From an uncultured Eubacteriales bacterium (GTDB lineage Bacteria > Bacillota > Clostridia > Oscillospirales > Acutalibacteraceae): a DNA stretch of 64,000 bases. Shown piece after piece: positions 51,467 to 63,923 of the stretch (position 1 is the first letter of the stretch; each line of letters begins with the position of its first letter). Both the position numbers and the translations under genes were made by a program. Location: positions 18,975-82,974 of the forward strand of contig CATONX010000008.1 of assembly GCA_951801675.1 (NCBI GenBank). Reading direction: 5' to 3'. The notes under the pieces are model-generated. The model ran no database searches. It had not been told where the DNA came from and worked only from the letters and a program-made list of their open reading frames with translations.

Positions 51467-51685
51467 TCATTTTCGCGGCGGAACCGGATCGTATCCGCCC
51501 TCATGGAACGGGTGGCATTTGCAGATGCGTTTGATGGCAAGCCATCCGCCCTTGAAGAATCCAAACCGCTCGATGGCCGTCAGCGCGTACTGGGAACAGG
51601 TGGGGTAAAACCGGCACGCGGGCGGCAAATGGGGAGAAATAAATTTTCGGTAAAATTTGATGGGATAAATCAGCAAGTATTTCAT
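51467..51685 (-). CDS. yidD: Membrane protein insertion efficiency factor YidD
   Basis: 72 residues. [63 protein letters not shown] is the whole conserved family pattern, with its Cys residues. It overlaps rnpA by four bases and lies 26 bases before yidC. Confidence 0.96.
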   Translation of the reverse strand: MKYLLIYPIKFYRKFISPHLPPACRFYPTCSQYALTAIERFGFFKGGWLAIKRICKCHPFHEGGYDPVPPRK

Positions 51686-52014
51686 TGGATCACACCCAAG
51701 GCTTTGAGCTGCCTTTTCATGACCGGCAGGATGTCCGTCGTTTTCACATAAGGAGTCTTGCCGCGGGCGACAAAGATGACGTCTACGTTCTTCTCCACCG
51801 GCGCGCCCAGCAGCCGGTAGGCTTCCCTTATGACCCGGCGCGCCCGGTTTCGCCGGACCGCCTTTCCTACCTTCTTACTGACCGTAATGCCGATGCGGGG
51901 CCTGCCCGCCCGGTTTCTGCACACGTAGGTCACTAAGATAGGCCCTGCCTGGACCTTTCCCCTGGCGTAGATGCGCCGAAAATCATTGTTTCGGTTGAGG
52001 ACTTCGTACTGCAC
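51682..52014 (-). CDS. rnpA: Ribonuclease P protein component
   Basis: 110 residues, GTG start. [14 protein letters not shown] and the RNR motif [20 protein letters not shown] that contacts the RNase P RNA are intact. Processes the 5' ends of tRNA. A terminator-like hairpin separates it from rpmH, so it may have separate expression. Confidence 0.95.
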   Translation of the reverse strand: MQYEVLNRNNDFRRIYARGKVQAGPILVTYVCRNRAGRPRIGITVSKKVGKAVRRNRARRVIREAYRLLGAPVEKNVDVIFVARGKTPYVKTTDILPVMKRQLKALGVIQ

Positions 52015-52050
52015 TGGTGTTCATGCCTTTCCGACGGGGAAACCGGTATG

Positions 52051-52079
52051 AAAAAGAAAGGCCACTCGCCGTGGCCTTT
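52051..52079 (-). terminator. Terminator/attenuator between rpmH and rnpA
   Basis: AAAGGCCAC (52079-52071) pairs with GTGGCCTTT (52065-52057) on the minus strand, followed by CTTTTT. It would let rpmH be made in excess over rnpA. Confidence 0.75.
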
Positions 52080-52279
52080 TCCGCTTCTTTCGCGAGCTGC
52101 CAAAAGCGAACTCCCCGTTGTCTTTTGTTTTTCACTCCGGTGTTCCCAAGTGCTCGCCGGCAGCTGCGCGCCGGGTCCTTCCCTTTGGAAAGAACCTCCT
52201 TCGGCCAGCGCCGGCAATCGGCGCCTCCGGCCGCATGCTTTCTTTCAAAAAGCACGCACTGCACAAAAGCGATCTTCCC

Positions 52280-52414
52280 TTAGTGGGTCAAGCGCTTTCT
52301 TCCCTTCGCTCTGCGGCGGGCCAGGACTTTGCGGCCATTGCGGTCGGCCATTCTCTTACGGAAACCATGCTCTTTCTTGCGATGGATTTTCTTCGGCTGA
52401 TAGGTTCGAAGCAT
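52280..52414 (-). CDS. rpmH: 50S ribosomal protein L34
   Basis: 44 residues, starting [20 protein letters not shown] and ending [12 protein letters not shown]. Length, basic composition and place next to rnpA and dnaA identify L34. GGAGG lies eight bases before the ATG. Too short to appear as a long open frame. Confidence 0.97.
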   Translation of the reverse strand: MLRTYQPKKIHRKKEHGFRKRMADRNGRKVLARRRAKGRKRLTH

Positions 52415-52719
52415 ATGAAAAACCTCCTTTCAAGGTATAACTTGCAGTTTCTCATTATATCTTAGAAACGCGCGCCCTGTCAACACCTTTTTGGCTTCTA
52501 GCCGCCCAAAACACTGGTTTTCTCCCCTTTTCTCCCTTCGATCTCTCCAGCCATGGCTTTGCCTGAAAAAACCGGACGTTTTTCTCTGAAATTTTCACGC
52601 TTTTTCCTATACATTATTTATAGGGTTTTCTTAGACGAATTGATTGCTATAAAGCGCCGGTTGTGCTATAATGAACGGTAACTAAAAATCCAAATTGGTA
52701 GCGTACCGGAGGCACATGC
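52415..52719. promoter_or_regulatory. Divergent rpmH-dnaA promoter region
   Basis: Leftward promoter of rpmH: TTGACA (52483-52478), 18-base spacer, TATAAT (52459-52454). Rightward promoter of dnaA: TTGCTA (52644-52649), 17-base spacer, TATAAT (52667-52672). An AT-rich part with CCTATA/TATAGG lies near 52606-52624. I see no consensus DnaA box here, so the main origin is probably downstream of dnaA. Confidence 0.75.
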
Positions 52720-54069
52720 ATGGAATCATTTAACGACGCTTGGAGCAGTGTTTCAGACTACTGCCGACGCAATATGCACGAGGTTGCGTTCAACGTCTGG
52801 ATCAAAAAAATTAAACCCGTGGGGTTTCAGGACGGCAACGTGGTGGTTTCCGTGCGCACCCCTTTTCAAAAAGAGATCATTGAGAAGAATTACCTGAATC
52901 TTCTCAACACCGCCTTTGAAGATACGCTGGGTTTCTGCCCGCCCATCGTCATCGTCACCGAGCAGGAGAGCGACCAGCCCGAACAGGTAGCCCCCTCGGT
53001 GGTCAACCCCGTTTCGGCGGACAAGCCGCTGAAAAACTTTGAATATTCCTTTGACGACTTTATCGTAGGCTCTTCCAATAAGTTCGCTTTCGCCGCCTGT
53101 CAGGCGGTGGCGTCCAATCCGGCGGGAAGCGAAGGGTCGTCGGGCACCATTTATAACCCGCTTTTTATCTACGGCCCGTCGGGGCTTGGCAAAACCCATC
53201 TGCTTTACGCCATCTGCAACGAAATCCGAAAGTCCCGCCCGGGGCTTAGCATGATCTACATCAAGGGCGACGATTTTACCAACCAATTGGTCAACGCCAT
53301 TAAGGAGCGCAGCACCGCGGCCTTTCAAAGCAAATACCGCAACGTGGACGTGCTGCTGATGGACGACATTCAGTTTATTGGCGGAAAAACCCAGACCCAG
53401 GAGGAATTTTTCCACACCTTCGATACCCTCTATCGAAACGGCAAGCAAATCGTGCTGGCGAGTGACCGGCCTCCCAAGGAAATCCATCCGCTGGAAGAGC
53501 GGCTGCGCACGCGGTTTGAATGGGGCCTTTTGGCGGACATTCAGCCCCCGGACCTGGAAACCCGCATTGCCATCGTGAAAACCAAGGCGGACCTGCTGGA
53601 GTTTCAGATTCCCGACGAGGTGTCCATGTACATCGCCAACCGCCTGAAAACCAACATCCGCCAGCTGGAAGGGGTCGTCAAAAAAATGAAGGCCTATCAC
53701 CAGCTGACTGGGGAAGGCCCTTCCATGATGATGGCCCAGAGCGCCATTCGGGATGTGCTCAACGACGACCAGCCCTTGCCGGTGACCATCAGCCGGATCA
53801 TTGAGGAGGTCTCCCGCTCCTTTATGGTAACGCCGGAGGAAATCAAGTCCAACAAGCGGTCGGCCCAGATTTCCAACGCCCGGCAGACAGCCATCTACAT
53901 CGTGCACAAGATTACCCAGATGTCCCAGTCCCAAATCGGCGAGGAATTCGGCGGACGGGACCACTCTACCATCAACTATGCCATCAAAACGGTGGAGGAA
54001 AACATACAAAGGGACCCTTCCTATCGCAACACCATTGAAGACATCATGAAAAACGTCAAGGAACGGTGA
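52720..54069 (+). CDS. dnaA: Chromosomal replication initiator DnaA
   Basis: 449 residues. Domain I (WIKKIKPVGFQDGNVVVSVRTPFQKEIIEKNYLNLL), a linker, AAA+ domain with Walker A GPSGLGKTH near 149 and Walker B LLMDDIQFIGGK, and domain IV with the box-recognition signature GGRDHSTINYAIKTVE. ATP-DnaA opens the origin and represses its own promoter. GGAGG lies before the ATG. The following 300 bases carry its boxes. Confidence 0.98.
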   Translation: MESFNDAWSSVSDYCRRNMHEVAFNVWIKKIKPVGFQDGNVVVSVRTPFQKEIIEKNYLNLLNTAFEDTLGFCPPIVIVTEQESDQPEQVAPSVVNPVSADKPLKNFEYSFDDFIVGSSNKFAFAACQAVASNPAGSEGSSGTIYNPLFIYGPSGLGKTHLLYAICNEIRKSRPGLSMIYIKGDDFTNQLVNAIKERSTAAFQSKYRNVDVLLMDDIQFIGGKTQTQEEFFHTFDTLYRNGKQIVLASDRPPKEIHPLEERLRTRFEWGLLADIQPPDLETRIAIVKTKADLLEFQIPDEVSMYIANRLKTNIRQLEGVVKKMKAYHQLTGEGPSMMMAQSAIRDVLNDDQPLPVTISRIIEEVSRSFMVTPEEIKSNKRSAQISNARQTAIYIVHKITQMSQSQIGEEFGGRDHSTINYAIKTVEENIQRDPSYRNTIEDIMKNVKER

Positions 54070-54370
54070 CGACAACCTTCCACATTTTCCCCCAAGTTTT
54101 CCACTTTCCACAGACGGTTCTCCACCGTTTGCACAATGGAAATTCCTGTAACATCCTTTTCCACTCTTTCTCACCGGTCCCGATTTGCAAAACTTTCCGT
54201 GATTTTCCCGCTTGTTTCCTTCTCTTTTGCAAACTTTCCACACTTTTCGCACCCCCTACTACTACTACTATCTAATAAACCCCTTCTTCCCTTCTAAACC
54301 ACAAAACCAGGGGGCCCGCCCCCCTTTCCTTTTCCATTCACAAAAGAAATCCAAAAATGGAGTTGATCCC
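54070..54370. other. Replication origin oriC (dnaA-dnaN intergenic)
   Basis: Contains DnaA-box-like nonamers based on TTTCCACA: CTTCCACAT (54077), TTTTCCACT (54097), TTTCCACAG (54105), TTTTCCACT (54157), TTTCCACAC (54235). After the last one comes a C-rich tract and (CTA)x5 at 54256-54270, then AT-rich TCTAATAA. Read on the other strand, TAG repeats next to a DnaA box are the DnaA-trio element where DnaA melts DNA in Bacillus. Gene direction flips at this place. Confidence 0.85.
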
Positions 54371-55483
54371 ATGAAATTCACCTGTTCCCGTCAAGATCTT
54401 CTAGATGCCGCTACCAACGTACAGCGGGCCGTTTCCACAAAATCCAACATTCCCGCTTTGGAAGGCATCTTAATCAAAGCCCAAGGGGAAACCCTTTCTC
54501 TTTCCGGCTATGATCTGGAAATCGGCATCACCACCTCCATTCCCGCCACCATTGAGGAAGAAGACGAGCTGATCGTCTCCGCCCGGCTGTTTGGAGACAT
54601 TATCCGCAAACTCAATTCGGACGCAGTTTGCTTATCGGGAGACGCCACCAACGTCATCACCATTCAAGGCGGCAACGCAGAATTTTCCATTCCAGTCTCC
54701 CCTGCTTCCGAATTTCCGGAAATTCCGGCGGTCACCGACGGCAAGTCGCTTACACTGCCCCGGGACCTTCTTTCTTCCATGATCCGGCAAACCTTGTTTG
54801 CGGTCGCGCAAAACGAAAACAAGCCCATTCACACCGGAAGCCTGTTTGAAACCGGGGAAGGGATGCTTCGCATCGTCTCTCTGGACGGATACCGGCTGGC
54901 ATTGCGCCAGGAGCCCATTCAGGCGGAGGAGGATTTTCATTTCGTCGTCCCCGGTAAAACGCTGGGCGAGGTGCTCAAGCTCTTATCCGCAAACGACGAG
55001 GAGGAAGAAGTCTCCTTGTCGGTGGGACACCGGCACATTATTTTCACCATCGGCACCTATTCGGTGATCTCCCGGCTGTTAGACGGAGAATTCCTCAATT
55101 ACCGCCAGTCCATTCCCAAGGGAAATACCACCCTTGTCAATGTGAAGGTCCGGGAGTTTATTGATAGTTTAGACCGGGCTTCCCTGCTCATTAACGACCG
55201 GCTGAAAAGCCCGGTGCGCTGTGTGTTTGAGAACGACGAAGTAAAAATCAGCTGCGCCACCACCATCGGCCGCATTCGCGACGAGATTGCCGCTCAATTG
55301 ACCGGTGACAGTGTGGAAATGGGCTTTAACAACAAGTATCTGATGGACGCGCTGCGGGCGGCGGAAAGCGACGAAGTGCGCATAGAACTCAACGGCCCCG
55401 TATCGCCCATGAAAATCTATCCGCCCCAGGGAGAGGATTTCCTGTTCCTGGTGCTTCCGGTGAGGCTGAAAAATGAAATCTGA
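54371..55483 (+). CDS. dnaN: DNA polymerase III beta subunit (sliding clamp)
   Basis: 370 residues from ATG 54371 (GGAG eight bases before); a frame open to 54212 lies in the origin and is not used. Three repeated clamp domains; [37 protein letters not shown] and the LPVRLKNE end are standard. Works in the replisome by tethering the polymerase. Overlaps yaaA by 11 bases. Confidence 0.98.
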   Translation: MKFTCSRQDLLDAATNVQRAVSTKSNIPALEGILIKAQGETLSLSGYDLEIGITTSIPATIEEEDELIVSARLFGDIIRKLNSDAVCLSGDATNVITIQGGNAEFSIPVSPASEFPEIPAVTDGKSLTLPRDLLSSMIRQTLFAVAQNENKPIHTGSLFETGEGMLRIVSLDGYRLALRQEPIQAEEDFHFVVPGKTLGEVLKLLSANDEEEEVSLSVGHRHIIFTIGTYSVISRLLDGEFLNYRQSIPKGNTTLVNVKVREFIDSLDRASLLINDRLKSPVRCVFENDEVKISCATTIGRIRDEIAAQLTGDSVEMGFNNKYLMDALRAAESDEVRIELNGPVSPMKIYPPQGEDFLFLVLPVRLKNEI

Positions 55484-55691
55484 GAAAATTGCGATTGAAA
55501 CCGAGTTTATCAAGCTGGATAATCTGTTAAAGCTGGCGGGAGCTGCACCTACCGGCGGGCAGATCAAACTGCTCATTCAAAACGGTGAGGTGCGGGTCAA
55601 TGGGGAAATCTGCACCCAAAGGGGCAAAAAGATGCGCCCTGGCGACCAGGCTTCCTACCAAGACCTTGTGGCGGAAGTTGTTGCAAAATGA
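55473..55691 (+). CDS. yaaA: S4-domain RNA-binding protein YaaA
   Basis: 72 residues: [49 protein letters not shown] is a single S4 domain. Always found between dnaN and recF in Firmicutes; linked to 50S ribosome assembly. Overlaps both neighbours, so translation is coupled. Confidence 0.95.
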   Translation: MKSEKIAIETEFIKLDNLLKLAGAAPTGGQIKLLIQNGEVRVNGEICTQRGKKMRPGDQASYQDLVAEVVAK

Positions 55692-56803
55692 AGGTAGATT
55701 CCCTTTCCTTTCACCATTTCCGCAACCTGTTCGACGGAGAGCTGCAGGCCAGCGACGGGGTCAACGTCATCTGGGGGGACAACGCTCAGGGAAAGACCAA
55801 CCTGCTGGAAGCCATCTGGCTGTTTACCGGCTCGCGCAGCTTTCGCGGAGCAAAGGATGCGGAGCTTTTGTCCTTTTCCAAAAAGGACGCGGCCTTAACT
55901 CTTTCCTTTACCGCACAGGACCGGGAACAAATGGCCAAGCTTACCATCGCCCCCAATAAGCAAGTTTCGTTAAACGGGGTGTCCATGGGATCGGCGTCGG
56001 CCATGGCAGGAGTTTTCTGCGCAGTGGTGTTCGCCCCGTGCCACCTATCTTTGATTCAGGACGGGCCGGCCGAACGGCGGAGGTTTCTGGACGCGGCCAT
56101 TTGTCAGGTAAAGCCCTCTTATCACGGGCTTTTAACCGAATATAACCGCACTCTTTTGCAGCGAAACACCCTGCTTAAGGACATTGCGTATCACTCGGAA
56201 CTTAGCTCCACCATGGAAATCTGGGAAGAGCACCTTTCCCGCATCGGCGGGCGGATTCAGGAAATAAGACGCCGGTACCTGTTCCGGTTAAACCCGGCAG
56301 TGAAGGAACTGTACGAGGGCCTGGCCGGCGGAAATGAGCAATTGACCGTTTCCTATCAGCCGGGAGGGCATAACGAGCCCGTGTCCCTGGAGGAGGAAGT
56401 GGCGCCTGCGTTTAAGGAACTGCTGCTTCAGAATCTGCGGCTGCGCCGCCGGGAGGACATGCTGGCGGGAAGCACCAGCGTAGGCCCTCACCGGGACGAC
56501 CTTCTTTTTTCCATCAATGGCTTTTCCGCTAGGACCTATGGGTCCCAGGGGCAGCAGCGGTCGGTGGTGCTGGCATGTAAGCTGTCGGAAGCGTCTTTGC
56601 TGCGGGAAATCACCGGAGAACAACCGGTGGCTCTGCTCGACGACGTGCTCAGCGAGCTGGACCCAGGGCGGCAGGATTTTGTGTTAAACCATATCAAGGG
56701 CTGGCAGGTGTTCATCACCTGCTGCGACCCCAAGCAGACCGAACGGTTGGCGGCGGGCCGGTCTTTCGAAATGAAGAACGGCGTGCTGCGGCAGGCCGAA
56801 TAA
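55688..56803 (+). CDS. recF: DNA replication and repair protein RecF
   Basis: 371 residues. SMC-like ATPase: Walker [17 protein letters not shown], signature [17 protein letters not shown] and Walker [18 protein letters not shown]. Helps load RecA at single-strand gaps. It starts inside the yaaA stop. Confidence 0.97.
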   Translation: MKVDSLSFHHFRNLFDGELQASDGVNVIWGDNAQGKTNLLEAIWLFTGSRSFRGAKDAELLSFSKKDAALTLSFTAQDREQMAKLTIAPNKQVSLNGVSMGSASAMAGVFCAVVFAPCHLSLIQDGPAERRRFLDAAICQVKPSYHGLLTEYNRTLLQRNTLLKDIAYHSELSSTMEIWEEHLSRIGGRIQEIRRRYLFRLNPAVKELYEGLAGGNEQLTVSYQPGGHNEPVSLEEEVAPAFKELLLQNLRLRRREDMLAGSTSVGPHRDDLLFSINGFSARTYGSQGQQRSVVLACKLSEASLLREITGEQPVALLDDVLSELDPGRQDFVLNHIKGWQVFITCCDPKQTERLAAGRSFEMKNGVLRQAE

Positions 56804-56821
56804 TGATACAGGAGATGGGTT

Positions 56822-59081
<2,260 letters not shown>

Positions 59082-59105
59082 TCTATTTTCAAAAGGAGAA
59101 ACGGT

Positions 59106-59771
59106 ATGGACAAAGAAGAGCGGATGGACCCGGCGGCTCAGGAGCTGGAAGAAGAAACTACGATGAACGAACCCATGGACGAGGAAACGAGAAGAGCGAT
59201 GGGAATTCTGGAGGAGCCGGTTCCCATTGAGGACGAGGAAGAAGATGCGTTTCCTGCGGAGCCCGCATTGATGGAAGTCAGCTATGTACTCACTGAGGAG
59301 GAACTGGCCCAGGCATTTCGGGCGGTCGGCATGTATAAGATCAAGGGAAAGCGCCAGTGGATTTATTCGGCGCTGATGGCGCTTGTCATTGCGATTACGG
59401 TTTATAACATCGTGCTGGATCCCAGCTATCTGACCATGGGATGTGTCCTTATCGCGATATGCGTGGCGCTGCTGGCGCTGGTATGGCTGGTTCCCAATTT
59501 AGGACTCAAAAAGCAGGCAAAACGCGCCTTTGACCCGGACCCGAAGGTGGTGCGGATTTACAAAGGGCGCATCGAATCCGGCAAAGAAGGCAACCGCCAT
59601 TTCGGCAGCATCAAGCTTGGCGGGAAGAACAAGGTGGATTTGTACGAAGGGGTTTATGTGATCCAAATGGAAAACCACCGATTGATCGCCATTCCGGAAC
59701 GGGCAATTCCGTCTGAGGACCGGGAAAAGGCAAAGGCCCTGCTGTTCGGCTGGGAATACGACGAGAATTAA
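59106..59771 (+). CDS. YcxB-like membrane protein 1
   Basis: 221 residues. An acidic N-terminal extension of about 55 residues rich in Glu, then SYVLTEEELAQAFRAVGMYKIKGKRQ, two membrane helices (about 88-128), and a cytoplasmic domain (PKVVRIYKGRIESGKEGN ... VIQMENHRLIAIPERAIPSEDREKAKALL) that resembles YcxB-like proteins. First of three similar genes between gyrB and gyrA. Function unknown. Confidence 0.7.
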   Translation: MDKEERMDPAAQELEEETTMNEPMDEETRRAMGILEEPVPIEDEEEDAFPAEPALMEVSYVLTEEELAQAFRAVGMYKIKGKRQWIYSALMALVIAITVYNIVLDPSYLTMGCVLIAICVALLALVWLVPNLGLKKQAKRAFDPDPKVVRIYKGRIESGKEGNRHFGSIKLGGKNKVDLYEGVYVIQMENHRLIAIPERAIPSEDREKAKALLFGWEYDEN

Positions 59772-59802
59772 GATTGCGTTTCGTTAGGAAGGAGGATCCT
59801 TC

Positions 59803-60366
59803 ATGGAATATCGGCCAGAGGGACATATCCCGGTGGCGGCAGCGTCCTACACGCTTACCAAGGAAGAGTACCGAAAGGGAAGGCTTCTTGTGGAGAGGCG
59901 GCACGCAAGCCTGTTGAGTGCTCCTGTTTTTATCCTGCTGGGCCTCGCCCTGTTCGCTTTGGGAGTCACTTCCTTCTTTTACGAGAAGCTGTCGGTTTCC
60001 TCCATTCTGCTGGCTGGGGTTTTCATGGTCTTGGGAACCTTCACGATTTTGTATTTCGTGTCGGGAAAACCGTCCAGCATCAAAGGGGAAGCGGACCGGC
60101 AATATGACGGCAGCATTCTCCTCAAAAGCCCAAAAGAGGTCACCATCAGCCGGGACGTGTTTTCCATCCGGGACGAGTTTGAAGAAGTGAGGCCTTTTTA
60201 TTCCGAGCAGCGGGCCTGTATGGAAACGGACGACTTCTTTTTGATCGTGGCGGATCGGTCGGGAAAGGCCTATCTCCTGCCAAAGCGGGCATTTGGAGAA
60301 CAGGGTGAGCAGGTGTCCGGCGTGCTCTCGGCCGCGTTTGGAAAACGATATCGCCGGATCAAATAA
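59803..60366 (+). CDS. YcxB-like membrane protein 2
   Basis: 187 residues with the same plan as its neighbours: ASYTLTKEEYRKGRLLVERRH, two membrane helices (about 40-85), then a domain ending FFLIVADRSGKAYLLPKRAFGEQGEQVSGVLSAAFG, close to the YcxB-like pattern of a mildly hydrophobic strand plus LPKRAF. AAGGAGG lies before the ATG. Function unknown. Confidence 0.7.
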   Translation: MEYRPEGHIPVAAASYTLTKEEYRKGRLLVERRHASLLSAPVFILLGLALFALGVTSFFYEKLSVSSILLAGVFMVLGTFTILYFVSGKPSSIKGEADRQYDGSILLKSPKEVTISRDVFSIRDEFEEVRPFYSEQRACMETDDFFLIVADRSGKAYLLPKRAFGEQGEQVSGVLSAAFGKRYRRIK

Positions 60367-60406
60367 CCACACGTTGCGCGTATCGACGAAGAAACGGAGG
60401 AGGATT

Positions 60407-60997
60407 ATGGACGAGCAGAAGAACGGGGCGTTGTTCTCGGTGAGCTTCCTGCCGACCCCGGAGGATTACATCGAAGGAAGGCTTCTGCGCACCCAGCTTC
60501 GCCACAGCGGGACATTGTCCCGGATGACAAAGCTCGCAGGGGCGGTGCTGCTGGTGGGCGGGATTGCCGTGCTGCTGTTTTTGGGGAAAACCTCCACGGT
60601 GGCCTTTCTCCTGGCGGACCTTTTGATTTTACTGGGAATGGTTCTTTTCTTCCTTACCGACGCGGTCCTTCCCATGATGGAGCGCAGACGGGCGAAAAAA
60701 AGCTACGAGTCCTCCAATGTGCTCAAGGATAGCAGGCTTATGGAAGTATTCCCCGCCTGTTTCACGGTGAAAACAGCCACCCTGGAGGGAACCTATCCCT
60801 TCGCGGGGCTTCAGGAGATCATCGAAGGGGAGCATACCTTTGTTCTGAGCATGGATGAAAACTGCATCTGGTATCTTCCCAAACGCTTTTTGGAGGAAAC
60901 CCAGATGGAAATGCTGCGCCAGCTTCTCGTGGAGGCACGAGGGGATTGCTATACGCGGGTCTATCTCTCCGCACAGGAAAAGAAGCCGAAGAACTGA
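60407..60997 (+). CDS. YcxB-like membrane protein 3
   Basis: 196 residues from ATG 60407 (GGAGGAGG upstream); a frame open to 60293 lies in the previous gene. It shares EDYIEGRLLRTQLRHSG near the start, two membrane helices (about 42-85) and FVLSMDENCIWYLPKRFLEETQMEMLRQLL at the end. The three genes are paralogues by layout and short motifs and probably part of the gyrB-gyrA transcript. Confidence 0.7.
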   Translation: MDEQKNGALFSVSFLPTPEDYIEGRLLRTQLRHSGTLSRMTKLAGAVLLVGGIAVLLFLGKTSTVAFLLADLLILLGMVLFFLTDAVLPMMERRRAKKSYESSNVLKDSRLMEVFPACFTVKTATLEGTYPFAGLQEIIEGEHTFVLSMDENCIWYLPKRFLEETQMEMLRQLLVEARGDCYTRVYLSAQEKKPKN

Positions 60998-61051
60998 CAA
61001 ACTATATCCACCGCAATGGTTATAAGCAAAGCGAAATGAGGTTTTTAAGGA

Positions 61052-63604
61052 ATGGAACTGGAAGGGAAGAGAATCATACAAGTGGATATCGAGAAGGAAA
61101 TGAAAAAATCCTATCTCGATTATTCCATGTCGGTCATTGTGGGGCGCGCTCTGCCTGACGTGCGCGACGGGTTAAAGCCGGTACACCGGCGTATTTTATA
61201 TACCATGCATGAAAACGGGCTTACGCCGGAAAAGGCATACCGCAAATGCGCCGATACCGTCGGTTCGGTGTTGGGCCGGTACCATCCGCATGGCGACGCG
61301 TCGGTCTACGACGCCTTGGTGCGCATGGCGCAGGACTTTTCGTTGCGCTATATGCTGGTGGACGGCCACGGAAACTTCGGTTCCGTGGACGGCGACCCCC
61401 CTGCCGCCTATCGTTATACCGAGGCGCGCATGGGAAAGCTTGCTATTCCCATGCTTACCGACATTGAGAAGGAAACCGTCAATTTTCTTCCCAACTACGA
61501 CGACCGCTTAAAAGAACCGGAGGTTCTCCCCTCCCGGTTCCCGAACTTATTGGCAAACGGCTCCACCGGCATCGCAGTAGGCATGGCGACCAACATTCCG
61601 CCCCATAACCTGGGCGAAGTGATCGACGCCATGTGCCTGCTTATTGATAACCCGGAGGCAAATCTCAACGATTTGATGGAGTGCATTCAGGGGCCCGACT
61701 TCCCCACCGGCGGCGTGATTATGGGCCGGTCCGGCATCCGGGCGGCCTACGGCACCGGCCGTGGGCGGATTCTGGTGCGGGCAAAGGCAGAAATCGCCCA
61801 AACTCATACGGGCCGGTATCAAATCATCGTCACCGAGCTGCCTTACCAGGTCAACAAAGCGCGTCTGATTGAGAATATTGCGGATTTGGTCAAGGAAAAG
61901 CGCATCGAGGGTATTTCCAACATTGACGACCATTCCGACCGGGAAGGTATGCGCATCGTCATCGACCTGAAACGGGAAGCCAATCCCCAGGTGGTGCTCA
62001 ACCAGCTCTATCGCTTTACCCAGATGCAGGCTACCTTTGGGGCCATTATGCTGGCGCTGGCGGACGGGCAGCCGAAGGTCATGACCCTCAAGGAAATGCT
62101 GGAACACTACATCAAGTTCCAGGTGGAGGTCATCACCCGGCGCACCCAGTTCGACTTAAGGAAGGCCCAGGAACGGGCTCATATCTTAGAAGCCCTTTGC
62201 AAGGCGCTGGACTTTATCGACGAAGTGGTGGATATTCTCAAGACCTCGCCCAACATTGCCGAAGGCAAGCAGCGGCTGATGGACCGGTTTGAATTTGACG
62301 ACGTACAGGCTTCCGCCATCGTGCAGATGACCCTGGGACGGCTGACCGGTCTGGAACGGCAGAAGCTGGAGGATGAATTGGCCGAGCTGCACGCGAAGAT
62401 CGACGAATTTCACGCGATTCTTTCTTCTGAGGAACGCCGCCGCGCCATCGTCAGAGAAGAAGCGATGGAGCTCAAAAATAAGTTTGCCGATCCCCGCCGC
62501 ACGGAAATCTGCGCGGTGAGCGGAGAAGTGGACATTGAGGACCTGATCGAGGAAGAGGAATGCGTGCTGACCATCACCCGTTTCGGCTACATCAAACGCC
62601 TTCCGGTGGATACCTATAAGGCCCAAAAGCGGGGCGGCCGGGGAATTTCCGGCATGACCCGCCGGGAGGAGGATTATGCCGAGGAAATGTTCACCTGCTC
62701 GACTCACGATTATGTGCTGTTCCTGACCAATACCGGCCGGCTCTACCGGCTCAAAGGATACGAGGTTCCCGAGGGAACCCGAACCTCCAAGGGGGTCAAC
62801 ATGGCAAACGTCCTGCCGTTAACGCCGGAGGAACGGGTCAATGCCATGATTCAGGTGGGCAAGGATACCAGGGACGGATACCTGGTCATGGTGACACGCA
62901 AGGGTCTCATTAAGCGCTGCGCTCTCAAGCTGTTTGAAAACGTGCGCAAGTCCGGTGTGCGGGCCATTGAGTTAAACGAAGGGGACGACCTTGCTTGGGT
63001 GCGCCTGACCAGCGGCGGAGACAAGCTGATCATCGCCACCCGCAAGGGCATGGCCATCCGGATTGACGAAAACGACGTGCGGCCCATGGGCCGCAACGCC
63101 CGTGGCGTAAAAGCCATCCAATTGGCCGCCGGGGACGAGGTTGCCGGCATGGCGAGAACCCGTCCGGGCGGAACGCTGCTGACGGTAACGGAAACTGGGT
63201 ACGGCCGGCGCAGTGAGATCAGCGATTACCGGCTCCAGTCAAGAGGTGGAAAGGGCCTGATCAACTACCGCACCGCTCTTTACGGCGACGTGGCCGCCAT
63301 TAAGGTGGTGGACAATGACGACGATGTGATGATGATTTCCTCCGACGGGGTGGTCATCCGGGTGGCGGTGAAGGACCTGCGGATCCTGGCCCGCCCGGCC
63401 AAGGGCGTGCGGGTCATGCGCATCGACCCGGACAGCGAAACAAAGCTGGTGTCCATCGCCAGGACCCCTCATGAGGACGACGAGGAACATGAAGCCGTCA
63501 TCGTGGAAGGGGACGCAGAGGAAGGCGCCGGAGTGGCCGAAGGCGAAGAGCCTGAGGAGCAGACGCCGCCGGAAGAGGACGAGGTTTTAAACGCTGAGGA
63601 ATGA
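61052..63604 (+). CDS. gyrA: DNA gyrase subunit A
   Basis: 850 residues. The winged-helix domain holds the active Tyr 122 ([10 protein letters not shown]). The quinolone pocket reads [17 protein letters not shown] with Ala 83 and Asp 87 at E. coli numbering. Six-bladed C-terminal wrapping domain; its GyrA box is [12 protein letters not shown]. The tail is acidic and Glu-rich. GyrA cuts and rejoins the DNA gate with GyrB. Confidence 0.98.
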   Translation: MELEGKRIIQVDIEKEMKKSYLDYSMSVIVGRALPDVRDGLKPVHRRILYTMHENGLTPEKAYRKCADTVGSVLGRYHPHGDASVYDALVRMAQDFSLRYMLVDGHGNFGSVDGDPPAAYRYTEARMGKLAIPMLTDIEKETVNFLPNYDDRLKEPEVLPSRFPNLLANGSTGIAVGMATNIPPHNLGEVIDAMCLLIDNPEANLNDLMECIQGPDFPTGGVIMGRSGIRAAYGTGRGRILVRAKAEIAQTHTGRYQIIVTELPYQVNKARLIENIADLVKEKRIEGISNIDDHSDREGMRIVIDLKREANPQVVLNQLYRFTQMQATFGAIMLALADGQPKVMTLKEMLEHYIKFQVEVITRRTQFDLRKAQERAHILEALCKALDFIDEVVDILKTSPNIAEGKQRLMDRFEFDDVQASAIVQMTLGRLTGLERQKLEDELAELHAKIDEFHAILSSEERRRAIVREEAMELKNKFADPRRTEICAVSGEVDIEDLIEEEECVLTITRFGYIKRLPVDTYKAQKRGGRGISGMTRREEDYAEEMFTCSTHDYVLFLTNTGRLYRLKGYEVPEGTRTSKGVNMANVLPLTPEERVNAMIQVGKDTRDGYLVMVTRKGLIKRCALKLFENVRKSGVRAIELNEGDDLAWVRLTSGGDKLIIATRKGMAIRIDENDVRPMGRNARGVKAIQLAAGDEVAGMARTRPGGTLLTVTETGYGRRSEISDYRLQSRGGKGLINYRTALYGDVAAIKVVDNDDDVMMISSDGVVIRVAVKDLRILARPAKGVRVMRIDPDSETKLVSIARTPHEDDEEHEAVIVEGDAEEGAGVAEGEEPEEQTPPEEDEVLNAEE

Positions 63605-63742
63605 TTTCTGCACAACCGCAATGTGGAAAATTGAAGAAAACCGATTCTTTTTAAAAAAGAAAACGGTATGGACGCAGGATTTGGTGGATGAGGTCGAAGA
63701 AGTCCACAGGATACGGTAGGCAGAGGAAAAAATAAGAAAAAC

Positions 63743-63789
63743 AGCCTGTGGAAAAGTTATCAACATGGTTTTCCACAGGCTGTTGATAA
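63743..63789. promoter_or_regulatory. DnaA-box cluster in a palindrome
   Basis: AGCCTGTGGAAAA (63743-63755) and TTTTCCACAGGCT (63769-63781) form a 13-bp inverted repeat. Within and beside it are four box-like nonamers: TGTGGAAAA (63747), TTATCAACA (63757), TTTTCCACA (63769) and TGTTGATAA (63781). Confidence 0.7.
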
Positions 63790-63886
63790 ATTCAGAGGAA
63801 AATCCATCGAGTATAAGAACGAGGCTCGGAATGAAGATTCCGGGCCTTTTTTCTGAGAATGGTGAGTCTGTCGTAACGGACAAAAA

Positions 63887-63919
63887 AAACCGCCGGTTCT
63901 TCGAACCGGCGGTTTTTTT
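63887..63919. terminator. Terminator after gyrA
   Basis: AAACCGCCGGTTC pairs with GAACCGGCGGTTT around a tiny loop; A run before and T run after make it bidirectional. Confidence 0.9.
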
Positions 63920-63923
63920 ATTT

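Noticed and set aside
52415..52719. Second part of a bipartite origin upstream of dnaA
   Set aside because: No DnaA-box-like nonamers were found here, in contrast to the dnaA-dnaN gap.
52753..54252. 499-codon open frame on the minus strand opposite dnaA
   Set aside because: Exact antisense shadow of dnaA and oriC, biased composition (His, Val, Gly-rich), no ribosome site. High GC makes long shadow frames common.
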